In this document: piece after piece, positions 11,301 through 23,100 of the stretch | Numbering within the stretch: the first letter of the stretch is position 1 | Layout: every line of letters starts with the position of its first letter | Origin: Petunia secreta | Taxonomy: Eukaryota; Streptophyta; Magnoliopsida; Solanales; Solanaceae | DNA: 64,000 bases | Assembly: GCA_029990175.1 (NCBI GenBank) | Contig: JARKIP010000011.1 | Location: forward strand, 22,914,001 to 22,978,000 | Direction: 5' to 3' | Notes under the pieces: model-generated | What the model was told of the DNA's origin: nothing | Seen by the model: only the letters and a program-made list of their open reading frames with translations | Database searches by the model: none | Program-made: the position numbers and the translations under genes

Positions 11301-13914
11301 GCAATTTGGCGGTCTCGTCCTCGATCGCCTTCTTTTTGACCCCGGCGTGAGGTCTTTTCTTCTGCTTCACCGGGGTAAATTTTGGGTCTACATTCAGTTT
11401 GTGGGTCATGATCTCCGGATCGATACCCGTCATGTCCGAATACGACCAGGCAAAACAATCGTGGTTGGACTTCAAAACTTCTATGATTGCTTTTTTCGAC
11501 TCCGGGTCCAACTCCGAGCCGACAAACACTTTCCTATCGGGGAAATCTTTCAAGAGAGTGAAAGATTCCAACTCTTCAATAGTTGAGTCCTAGGCCTTTT
11601 GCTTCCGAGGCTCTTGAACACAAGCTGGAATCTCTTCGACTTCTCCTCGGGCGTCCTCCCCGCTTGACCCCGAATCCAGTCGTTGCTATTATTTTGGCCC
11701 AACCGGGGCGACTCCACTCTTTAGCGCAACCGAATAGCACTCCCTTGCTACTCGCTGCTCCCCCTTGATTGATCTAACCCCCCAAGGTGTAGGGAATTTG
11801 ATCACTTGATGTAGAGTGGAAGGGACATCCTCCATGGAGTGGATCCATGGTCTTCCGAGGATCACATTGTAGGCCAGGTCCTCGGGCATAACTTGGAACA
11901 GTGTTTCTTTGGTAATCCCCTCGGCGAATGTTTTGAGTGTGATATCACCCAATGTCTTCTCCGTGGAGTTGTTGAAGCCAGCTAACACTGTTGACTTGGG
12001 AACAACTTCACCCTTCAACCACATCTTCTTAACAGCCCCGTAGCTAATTATGTTAACTGAGCTACTTGGGTCGGTCAAGACTCTTTTGATGTCAGAGTCA
12101 TTGATCCTCAACATGATGACTAGGGCGTCGTGATGAGGGAACATCATCCCATCACAGTCATCGTCGTCGAAGACGATATCATTGCCCGAGCCTCCAACTC
12201 GAGTCCTTTTCTCCATGGTGATGGAAAGCTTAGCAAACTTTTTGGCAGCGGCAAAGTTCACGCCGTTCACTTCTGACCCCCCGGTTATGACGTTCACCAC
12301 TCTTTCAGGGGGTGGAGCCCGAGATGGTTGTCCGTCACCTCGGTTCTTGGAAAAATTATCTTTCCCCTTATCAGTGAGGAAGTCGGCTAAGACTCCCTTT
12401 TTCAGTAGGTGGGCTACCTCGAGACGCAAGGCTTTGCAGTCCTCGGTTCTATGGCCATAATCTGCGTGGAACTCACAATGCAGATTGTGGTCTCTTTTGT
12501 CTGCCGGGGTCCTCATATCTTTGGGAACCCTTACCCCGGCTGTCCCCTTGACAACGTCGACCAGCTCTGAGGTCGATATGTTGAAGTTATAATCTTGGAT
12601 CCGAGGAAGATCCTTTCTAGGGACCGAAGCGGAGCTCGAGGGATTTCTTTGGTTCATGTTGGGTTGAACCTTCCCTCCGAGCCTTTGGCTTATATGGGAG
12701 GCTGGGTATGAGTTACCGGGGGCGTTTCCCAACCTCTGGCTAACATGCTGCCTCGTCGAAGTGTAAGGTTCGTACCTTCCCTTCGAATTATTTCGTGGCG
12801 TCTCGGCGCGGTTTGAAGTGTCACCTCGGTTATGTTGATGATAACCTCGGTTCTTGAACTCCGCTTCCTCCAATCTGATTTTGGAGTAAGCGCGTCTATG
12901 CAGATCCTCCCACGTTAGGACTTGATATTGTTACAACTCTTTACGCAATTCAGCTGCAGCGCCAGAATTGCGACTATTGATACCCTTTTCAAATGCCATG
13001 ATGGCCAGGGTATCATCCATCCGAGGCAATTCCATGCGTTCAGCGTGGAACTGCTCAAGAAACTCTTTAAGTGGCTCACCGGGCCGTTGTTTCACTTCAC
13101 ATATATCCTCCTTCCTCTGGAGGATCTTTTGCGCCCCCGTGTGAGCCTTGACAATGGCGCTGGATAATTCTTTGAACGAGGAGATTGACCCAGCTGGTAA
13201 GCACAAATACCACCGAAGAGCCCCTTTTTCTAACGACTGACCAAACTTCTTTAAGAACATCGACTCGAGCTGCGTAGATGTTAAGTCATTGCTCTTTACC
13301 ATAGACATGTATTCCCTTATATGCTCCTTGGGATCAGTCGTCCCATCATACTTTTTAAGGAATGTGAGTTTGAAGCCCGGTGGAGTTGGGGCTGGGGCTG
13401 CTTCGGGCTTATAGGGCTGCTCCCTGTATTGCTCGATGTCGAGGTCGTCTTCCTCCTTACTTATCCCCGGCAAGCCTTCGAGGCGCTTTTCTACGCGCGC
13501 TTCAATGCGAGCCTCGATTTCTCTACTCATTCTTTCAACGTCGACCGAGGACGTTGTTTCGGCCACAGTGGGAAACGTCCCGAAGTGTGGCGTGGCAGTT
13601 GGGTTGTTCCCCGAGCCCCCAGACGTGGCTCCATTGTGAGGTCGCCCTGTTGTCGCGCCCGGAGGAACGAAGGGCGGGATGCCTCCACCAGGAGCCGAAG
13701 GCTGGGCACTGTTTGGGGCAGCGCTATTTCTCGCTTCCAATGAAGCGCGGAACTCGGCGTTGATACTAGCCTGCTCATCCTATTTACTTTGGAGAGCTCT
13801 TAGCGTGGTGACAACATACATTTGGAATTCTTCAGTTGTCATCGAGGCGAGGGGTTGTTGGTTCAGCGGAACGTCAACCCGCTCGTTGTTACCATTGTTA
13901 TCGTTATCAGCCAT
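8341..13914 (-). pseudogene. Tat-lineage gag-pol polyprotein with scattered nonsense codons
   Basis: From the ATG at 13914-13912 a single frame of 1,858 codons runs to the TAG at 8343-8341 with no frameshift. In-frame stops are at 13782-13780, 12930-12928, 11694-11689 (TAA TAG), 11592-11590 and 9234-9232. Domains in order are: GAG (about 13490-12940), a knuckle-like CEFHADYGHRTEDC, protease (VLTDPSSSVNII, where the family normally has a Gly after D-x), reverse transcriptase with YIDD, RNase H, a second RNase H (YTDGATN..NNEAEYEA..RCDSQLV..TEADALA), integrase zinc finger HHCC, and integrase core with D (GMDVVG), D (ACDNGKQF) and E (NGQAESSN). Reverse transcriptase motif A reads FLNAYSGYNQ (codon 11100-11098) where the family has FLDAYSGYNQ, so a catalytic Asp is lost. 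Confidence 0.93.
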
Positions 13915-13982
13915 AACGTTGAATCGCAAACTTTTGATAAAGGACAGATTTGGAACTTTGGAACAAAGCGTTACTGCTTATA

Positions 13983-14000
13983 TCCCCACTGACAGCGCCA
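13983..14000 (-). other. Primer binding site of the Tat element
   Basis: On the minus strand, TGGCGCTGTCAGTGGGGA begins 3 nt after the 5' LTR. It resembles the TGGCGCCGTTGCCGGGGA site (tRNA-Asp) common in related plant gypsy elements, with several mismatches. Confidence 0.7.
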
Positions 14001-14003
14001 ATT

Positions 14004-14559
14004 TGTATGGGCCTAAATCAGTTTAGGTGTACAAATCGAATTAGGATTCGGATACAAGCAATTCTTCGTATCAAAGTTAAAATAATATGCGAAAGAGATG
14101 TAAATGCGAAGTAATAACGGTATTTCAATATATGAATGTGATTACAAACTTGGGCAGCGTTTCAGTACAAATTTCTGGATGCCTACAATACAAAATGATC
14201 TAATATTTATAGGCGCGTAGTCCCTGCCCACGTTCTCCATTAGCAGCTGCATTGTCTCCCACGATCTGGGCATTAAATGGAGGAGTTAGTGGGGGTAAAG
14301 TAGTGGGCTGCAAAGCCGCTTGAACCGAGGGGATCCACCGAGGTGCGAATGAATGACCTCGGTGGCATGGCCCTGTTGCTTGATCGAGGTGATCGCTACC
14401 GAAGCTCAGCTCCCGGCTCGCCTTTGGTAACGCATCTTCGGTTTCAAGGCCTCGGCGACTCGCTCAATCGCTTCGGCGGTTGCTTTGCTGGGACGTGTTC
14501 GGTCGTTAAGATTTGCATGACCGGGGCAGATCACCGCGGGTCGATTTTTACCCAATACA
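14004..14559 (-). repeat. 5' LTR of the Tat element
   Basis: This is the same 556 bp as 3827-4382 with about nine substitutions and no gaps. It is followed by the target duplication GAGGT at 14560-14564. Confidence 0.95.
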
Positions 14560-14564
14560 GAGGT

Positions 14565-17050
14565 CTTTGCGGACTATTTGTATCGCCATGAAAGTTTGTT
14601 TACTGTCGATTGAAGTTTTAATTTTTCTTTTTTATTTTGAACTTTGATTTAGAATTGAAAAATATTTGATAATCAAATATCTTTTTGAAAAAATAAATGA
14701 ACGTGAGTTTAGCCGTCAAAATAATCTAAATAGTTGTCTAGCTTTCTGTTTATTAATATTAACTACTTTATGATAATGATATTTTGAGATTTGGTATTCT
14801 AAGTTGGAATTTATATTTTAGTTTTGTCACTAGAACTGTAGAGTTTTACAACGCAAGTGAGATCCATTTTTGTTTTTGATAATTTTTGTTTTCTTGTATA
14901 TCAAAAACAAAAATTTATTTGTGTAGTTTAGACGATGTTCTTAAGAAATACAGAAAGTTAACCAAACCATAGAGAAACATATATCATTGAAATGGATTCG
15001 TGAATACAAATTTTGGTTATACATTAACACCCTTTATGCTTGGATTCCCAATGTTTCCTTTAGTCAAATCGTTTGTTAAGATTCAGGGTATATTTAGGTG
15101 TATTGGGCAAAAATTGGACACGAAGCTAATCCACGTCAGTAGCAACGTGGCAAGCGGAGCTTGAATATCGAAATCAAAATAAGTGGCGCAAGACACGCTG
15201 TCAATATAATCGAAGGAACGGATCGGCTGCTTTGATACTGATGAAATGGAGTCAAGTTAGAATAAGTTCCAATCACTTCAATCATTCCCACTAAAATCAG
15301 AGGCCGTTGGAAGAGGATAACAACGTTATCTGATGGTGGGAAGACGTGTGTGGAATAGACTCTTGCTAGGGTTTGAACTACTCAGCTATAAAAATAACCC
15401 TTCTTCCTCTTGTAAAGGTTACGTTCTTCTGAACAATAACCTCCCCTTTTAAGTTCTTATTGTGATCATTATATTCATCGCCGTTATCATTATATCACTA
15501 CCGCTATTACGCTGCCATTGTGCCGCTACTGCTTAGCTTCGTTTTGGAGGAGTGAATCGTCTCTTTCAGCGGAGCACAGATCTTCTACTGCAAAATACAC
15601 TAAGCTTTACTTTTATCCATTCATTCATTATCGCTTGTTTGATTATTCATCCGCTTATCTTATTGCTTATTCTTGTTTGCTTGATTATTCATAGTTTGTT
15701 TTATTATGTTCGTTTATCATCATCGATGTTGCAAAGTCAATAAACATAGTTTAAGCGGAACCTTGTTTAAGTGGAGATATAGTTTGATTCGTCATTAAGA
15801 TCACGCATTTAATTTGATCAACAATGATTAAGTTACTTGTTAAGCCATCACTAAGAGTCGATACATCGCCTGTCCGCTTCGTTTATCCGAAAATAGAATA
15901 TCATCAACTTATTATTCGTTTACAAACGATCGCACACTGTTGTCGATAATCTCATTTGTTGTTTCCATTCATTTAAAGTGTTCTTCCGATCAAATCATTG
16001 TTCTCACCGTATTTCTTCTTGGTCAATTTGGTAGTCAATGTTTTGTCGTACTTACCATCATTTGAGATAAATCTGCATAGAGACTTCGATTAAGTGCTTA
16101 TTAAAACGACCAACCTTGTACACGTAAGAATATCGATCGATTGAATTTCGATACAAAATGGTCGCATAAGGCTCAACTAAATATAAATTGAATTGTAATA
16201 CCTGAAATCAGATTTTAGGATATACATTAGGGATGGGTTGGCTCTGAGACAAGTTATACAGAAATTATCATGTACGGTATTATTTATGTAGGATCTTTTA
16301 TGTAGTGACTAGTAATGCACCAATTGTTATATGGTCATTCTTAATGAAGGAAATAGTGTTAAACAAGAACTACTTGCTTTAAGGGTATTTCTATCTTAAA
16401 TAGTCTAATTTCAATATCATTATTAATACATATATTCTTATTCCACATTCCACTCAATATGCAAAAATACAAAAATCCTCATATAATTTATGCGAGTGTA
16501 TATTATTTATAAGAAGACCAAACAAGGTATTGTTTATGTTGAATTTAATGAGGAGATTAATTCTTAAATTCAAGCAACCAAATGAGTTGTTTAGTGGATA
16601 TACCTCTCAATTGGTGCCTTTCACTGTCCTCTTAGTTTTGGATAGCCAAAAGAGGCCTTGCTAAAGCGACAAAGCTGATGCATCAAGATCTTGGAAGCCT
16701 TGGGTTCTACTTAATATCTATACGAGTAAAGTGATGATCATATATCGTTTAATATAACCTTTACTATGTGGATATCTCGTAATGATTATGATAGTATTAG
16801 CTTTAAAACTATGTCATTTTATCCATAATAACCCGTACTATGGTTTCATTTGTGTATCACTCCACTGGAAAAAAAAAAATAGAGAAAACAAGGAAGCTGA
16901 AAACAAATTTTGCCGTACGTAAATCAATGAGAATAAATGTATTGCAATTGTCAATTTCTTGACATATTTCGTGAATTCCTATTATTGGTTTCACATTTAC
17001 ACACCTTTGTAATCTATGTTGTCCTCATCAGTCATCGGTCACTTGAACTC
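14565..17050. other. Spacer upstream of VPE-A, with a possible solo LTR at about 15070-16200
   Basis: No gene is supported. The middle part looks like an old LTR: a TATAAAAATA box near 15390 is followed by a C/T-rich leader-like stretch with little coding potential. I could not find matching ends or a target duplication, so the solo-LTR reading is a guess. The last kilobase is AT-rich and probably includes the VPE-A promoter. Confidence 0.35.
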
Positions 17051-17051
17051 C

Positions 17052-17057
17052 TATAAA
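17052..17057 (+). promoter_or_regulatory. Candidate TATA box of VPE-A
   Basis: TATAAA (in ctataaattt) lies 89 bp before the ATG at 17141, a normal plant spacing with a start of transcription near 17085. Confidence 0.55.
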
Positions 17058-17140
17058 TTTCTCATACACCAATTATTCATAAACTCAATAATCCCACCCT
17101 ATTTGAGTGCTTTCTTTGTAAACTAGAAAAAACAATAACA

Positions 17141-20100
17141 ATGGTTAGACATAATATTAGTGTCGTCTTTCTTGTTGTGCTCTCAATTTGGACAAGTGTT
17201 GAGGGTCGTAGTATCTCTCGATTCTTGGCCGAAGAATCTGAAGGGACCAAATGGGCTCTCTTAGTTGCTGGTTCCAATGGATGGTACAATTATAGGCATC
17301 AGGTTATCATCCCAACTATATTTCTAGTGTACATTATCTTATCCTTTTTTTTTTTTTTTAATAATAGGAGCTCTGCACTACTTTCTTAAATGCCAAAGTA
17401 CCATAATAGTAGTCTGTATGATAATTGAAAGTCCTTATTAGTAGGAACTATGCATAACTGTTGAATAATGATTTAAAAATAGAGTTACTACTTCTTGCCG
17501 CTACAACCGCAAAGACTATCTCAAGAACTGACTTTGGTAGAATATTCCGACTAGAAAACAATGTAGCAAAGTAAGTGAAGGTTTCATATTCCAATCGTAA
17601 GCATAATATATACAAGTAATTATACGATTGTTATGTGTAGTATGATTCATGTAATAAATGTTGCAGTTGTCAAGCATTAAAGTTTGTTGGAACGCTTAGT
17701 TGCAAATGTTAACCAAAGTCAAATAAAAAGTTCATATTGACTTCTACTTGCAACCTGCACCACTTGAATATGGGTTGGTGTGGGTATCATTGCAAAAAAT
17801 TTCACTACATGTACCCTTTATTCTTAGTTATGGATTTTTTATACCCACTTAAGAATGGTTTAGCAAATTGGTCTTGGGGACAACACTTCAAATTATAAAT
17901 TGACAAGTGCTGCCTACGCGGACAACACTTCAAGTTATAAATTGACAAGTGCTGTCTCTTCGGGAAATATAAAAGGCAAGTGATGCCTGTGAAGAGATTA
18001 AAGAGGCAAGTCCTGCCGAAGCAACACTTCAAGTTATCTTGGAGAGCAGGGCAGTACTTCAAGTTATCTGAGAGAATGTTGAAAGAGATAAAAGGTCAAG
18101 TGCTACTTAGGAGACATCACTTACTAAAAAGGGATGGCGGGATGCGGACGTCAATATAAAATTTTGTAGGCAAATCATTGACATGGGTATCATAGTTGTG
18201 TAATTCTCAGATGGTATTGACTGGTAGCTTTTTTCTTAATAATGGGTCAATTACACAAGTATGCAAACTAATTTCACTTTACACAAAAATAGCGATACTA
18301 TACCATTCACAAAACATAACTTTAAAAAAAAAAGGAAAAAATCCTAGATCCCCTCCTACACCCTCCAGCCACCCCAGCCGCCCCGATAGCTACCTCTCTC
18401 CCTTCAGGTTACCACCTCCGACCATTGTCGCGTGTCACTAGCAAACGGGCACCACCTTTGCCCAAAAATTCTTTTTTAATGTTTTCCTATTATATATTCT
18501 TGTATGTATATATATATATCGTACAATGTACATACAACAATGATAGAACATACATACATTAATATAGTGTCATATGTCATTTGTATATACTTTGTATGTC
18601 TAGTTTATCTATTCAATACATAGGGCATACGTCGTATATACAATGTGTACACAAATAGATAAACAACACATATAATGACATAATTATTGTATGTCAAATG
18701 TATATACTTTGTATATATCTTGTACTTCTAATGTATATACAACTAAAAATAGATATACACTAGTCATACAATGGGTATACACCCTTCCACCTTCAACCAC
18801 CACAGAAACCCCCACCATAACCATTACAAATCCACTATAGCCATCGGAGAAATCTCCAAAAAAAAAAAAGGGGGGGGGGGGGTGTAGCGAACGTCGGCGT
18901 TATCATCCATCGATGAATCTGGTTTGTGATTCTATTCCACCAGAGAAACCTCCAAAAAAAAATCAGTGAATGTCGGATGTGGCGGTTATTAGGGTCATTG
19001 ACAGTTAGAGCAGTTGCTCCGTCGCCGGCATCCACGGGGAACGTCAACTATGTGCAGCGGGTGAGAGAGGGAGAGAAGAGAGCGAAAAAGTTAGGATTTC
19101 AATAGCATCATTATTGTATTTTTGGTATGTTTTGTAGTATTTTTGTCAAAATATTCATTATCAGCACATTCTAATTGGTGACGTTTGGCCATAAAGAGTC
19201 TCCACTTTTTTAAAAACTTTCTGAAAAAATGGTTTGGCTATTACTCTTTAGAATATTTTCAACTTTTTTTCCAGATGAATTTTTGAAATACCAAAAAAAT
19301 CAACGAACACTTTTTCTCCACCGACAAAACTTCAATTGTTTTTTCAAATAATACTGACAAAACTCCAATTATTTTTTTAAAATAAAATGCATGTATAAAC
19401 ACAATTTAATTTTGAAAATTATTTTTCAAGCTCAACTTAAATTTTTTTTTTAATATGTTGCTAGCTAAGTTAGGCCAACCAAATCCAAGCATATCAGCCT
19501 GAGGTACTGAACCGAAGAAATGTAAAATCGAATAGAGAAAAATCGAACGAACCAATTTAATTATGCATTTTGGCACCAAATTTCTTCAAAACTATACCGA
19601 ACCAACGGATGAACTCAACTGCTAAAGAATGTCTCATAAAACGAAAAAAGAAATACGTAAAAAACTACGGCCACTTTGCTAATCTTGGCCAGAGAAACCT
19701 GAATGTTATTTCTTTGGTCACTAAATAATTTCAGGCTGATGTTTGCCACGCTTATCAACTATTTAAGGATGGGGGTCTCAAAGATGAGAACATCATTGTA
19801 TTCATGTACGATGACATTGCTCATAATAGAGAGAATCCTAGACCTGGAGTCATCATTAATAACCCACGTGGCCATGATGTTTACAAAGGTGTCCCCAAGG
19901 TTTGTCTTTGTTCTTGTTGAGTTCAATCTTCGAAAACTAATCAAGATTAGAGTGTTTGCTTATGAGGGGGTCTTTTGTTTTTTTTTTTTTTTTTTTTTCC
20001 TTGAGGCAGGATTATGTACTTGAAGATGTTAATGCTAACAATTTTTACAATGTTATCCTTGCAAACAAAAGTGGTGTAGTTGGAGGCAGTGGTAAAGTCT

Positions 20101-23100
20101 TGGACAGTGGTCCAAATGACTATATCTTCATCTACTATACTGATCACGGTGGCCCTGGAGTAGTTTGTAAGTACCTCCCTCACATGGTTTTTATCATACT
20201 TTGAGACTTAATAGATTATTCATAATTGATATTAGTTGTTTCATACTTTTACCGTTATAAGCAATGCCAAGTGGAGAACATGTATTTGCGAATGATCTGG
20301 TCGACGTGTTGAAAAAGAAGCATGCTTCAGGGACATTTGACAGAATGGTAACTTGCTTCTTTAGTCTATCTATCTCATGCTTTCTTTTCCTTGGAGCATG
20401 TTGAAGTTTTCAATTGATGTAAAAAAATCTAAAATAATTAGTTGAGAAAATCTTGAATAATTAGTTAGTTAGTTCAAATTTTGAATTTTGAATATTGTTA
20501 AGTTGTTGAGCTTTTAAAGCCTTTAAGTTGCTGAATTTTTTTTGAGTTTGGCTATAAATAGCCATAAGTTGAATAAGAAAAGTAGAGACAATTTCAATCC
20601 CATTTTCAATCCTAGTTTTTGTTGCTCCATATTTTTTAACAAAAACCAACAATTGGTATCAAGAGCCTCAACTGATCTTAAGGGATCTGTGAGTCGAACA
20701 AATACTTTTAACCATTTTTAACCCATATCTATTTTTAACCTTATTTTCAAAATGGCAAGCAACAGTCTCTCTTTGAATGTCCCACAAATTTTCACTGGTG
20801 AAAAACTATCAAATTTGGTCAGTGAAAATGAAATTTTATCTTGAAGCCTATGATTTATGGGAAGTTGGAATGGCAGATGCACCATTACCACCACTCCCTG
20901 AAAATCCCACTCTTGCTCAAATTAAAGCCCATTCAGAAGAGAAAACCAAAAAATGCAAAGCCAAAACTATTATTCAAAATTCAGTTGCAGATTCAATTTT
21001 TTCTAAAATCATTGCATGTGAGACTGCAAAAGAAGCATGAGAAAAACTCAAAAAAGAATATCAAGGAAGTGATCGAGTCAGACAAATGCAGATTTTGAAT
21101 TTGAAAAGAAATTTTGAATCTCTTAGGATGCAAGAAGATGAGACTATCACTAAGTTTTCTGACAGAATCTCTGTGATTGTTAATAAAATTAGAATGCTTG
21201 GTGATGATTTCTCAGATAACAGAATTGTTGAAAAAATTCTTGTGATAAATCCAGAAAGATTTGAGTAAAAAATTTCCTCTGTAGAAGAGTCAAAAGATCT
21301 TTCTACCATCTCTGTTGCAGAATTGATAAGTGCTCTTCAAGCACAAGAGCAAAGAAGAAGTTTTAGACATGACACAGTTATTGAAGGTGCTCTTTATGCA
21401 CAAAATAAAAGAGAAAAATTTAATTATCCTCTTTGCAAATATTGCAAAAAGAAAACACACCTAGAAAAGTTTTGTTGGTGGAGACCTGATGCAATATGTG
21501 GAAATTGTAAACAAACAGGTCATGTCACAAAAGTGTGCAAGTTCAAAGACAATCAAAAAAATCTGCAAGCACAAATAACTGAGGCAGAAATTGAGGAGGA
21601 GCATCTGTTTTAGACTGCATCAACTGAACAAATGAGGAGTGTTGAAGTTTGTTCAATTGATGCAAAAAAATCTAAAATAATTAGTTGAGAAAATCTTGAA
21701 TAATTAGTTAGTTAGTTCAAATTTTGAATTTTGAATATTGTTAAGTTGTTGAGCTTTTAAAGCCTTTAAGTTGCTGAATTTTTTTTAAGTTTGGGTATAA
21801 TAGCCATAAGTTGAATAAGAAAAGTAGAGACAATTTCAATCCCATTTTCAATCCTAGTTTTTGTTGCTCCATATTTTTTAACAAAAGCCAACCGAGCAAG
21901 TTTTGATAAGCGAATATCTTTTGTGTTGGATGATATTTTCCATTATCTTCAGGTGTTTTACTTAGAAGCTTGCGAGTCTGGAAGCATGTTTGATGGTCTT
22001 CTCCCCGAAGGTCTAGATATGTATGTCATGACTGCATCCAAGCCCAATGAAGACAGTTGGGCAACGTATTGTGGTACGGGTACTGATGATGATCCTTGTT
22101 TGGTCGAGTGCCCCCCTCCCGAATTTGAGGGTGTGTGCTTGGGAGACTTGTACAGTGTTGCCTGGCTAGAAGACAGGTATGAACATTTTTTGTGGTCCCT
22201 TATCTGGTAACCAAAGAGCAAGAAGTGAGTTGATGCATTCTACTGATTTTAGACTTGTTGATGAGCTAGCTTGTTAAAAAGCACATACATTTCGCTTTTT
22301 TAAATTCCAGGAAAAGAATGAGGGTGATTATGTCAAGATTTCCCAGTACCTAATTTTTAAGCTTGTCGCATTGTTAGAAAGGAGTATGCCAAGTAAAGAG
22401 TCTTGTATTTTCTTCTCTAATTCTTAAATGAAGCTTAGGACACGAATTTTATGCTTGGAATGTGACAGTTTAAATCACTTTATTATTATTATGTCAAACT
22501 TATAACTGTTTGCACTTGTCAACAGTGATGTAGAAGATCGAACAGCTGACAGTGTGCAAGGACAGTATAGCCGAGTAAGAGCTTGTACTGTCATGGACAA
22601 ATTTCGCATACCTTGTACACAATTTGGACAAAAATTAGAAGATCAATTGTTAATGCTTAAGATCCTATATGCTACATCTACGCTTTCGTTTTGTTCCATG
22701 AATTAAAAAAAATATTCTTACATTGTGTACATGCTCAGGTTGCAAACAGAACTGCAGCCAACATAACATATGGTGGCTATGGCTCCCATGTTACTGAATA
22801 TGGTGATATAGTGGTGAGCTTTGATCCTCTTTCCGCTTATATGGGTGTTACTAATGTTTCCACAAACCATAGTCATGCCTCTGCGGACGCCATGGCATTC
22901 TCAACTTCATCAAGGAACGTGGATCAGCGGAGCACTGAGCTTTTCTATTTGTTCACCAAAGTATGTTTTTACCTTCTTTGGAAGCATAATTAATGGGAAT
23001 TCTTCATCCTACACCACAAGATTTATATTTCAATTTTATGTTTGCAGCACAAAAATGCTCCTGAGGGCTCAACTGAGAAAACTGAAGCACGTGCAAGACT

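Larger units (their letters stand above)
3827..14559 (-). mobile_element. Complete Ty3/gypsy Tat-lineage LTR retrotransposon with an antisense accessory gene
   Basis: The 10.7 kb element is bounded by two 556 bp LTRs (3827-4382 and 14004-14559), each TG..CA, and by a perfect 5 bp target duplication GAGGT (3822-3826 and 14560-14564). The order on the minus strand is 5' LTR, primer binding site, gag-pol with protease, reverse transcriptase, RNase H, a second archaeal-type RNase H and integrase, then an opposite-strand gene, polypurine tract and 3' LTR. A second RNase H plus an antisense frame between integrase and 3' LTR is known for the Tat lineage (Ogre, Retand and relatives). I count about nine LTR differences (roughly 98% identity), so the insertion is recent. 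Coding lesions make this copy non-autonomous. Confidence 0.93.
20399..21893 (+). mobile_element. GAG-only copia-type LTR retrotransposon in VPE-A intron 4
   Basis: The 1,495 bp element has LTRs at 20399-20651 and 21640-21893 and a perfect 5 bp target duplication GAGCA (20394-20398 and 21894-21898). A primer binding site TGGTATCAAGAGCC lies at 20654-20667 and a purine tract aatgaggag lies before the 3' LTR. Inside is only a GAG gene, with no protease, reverse transcriptase or integrase. This is the arrangement known as TR-GAG: it could move only with another copia element's enzymes. The left LTR has a TATAAATA box at 20553-20560; the right copy has lost it. The flanking VPE splice sites are untouched. 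Confidence 0.92.

Noticed and set aside
9201..11586. Several + strand open frames across the pol region.
   Set aside because: They are antisense shadows of reverse transcriptase, RNase H and integrase on the minus strand.
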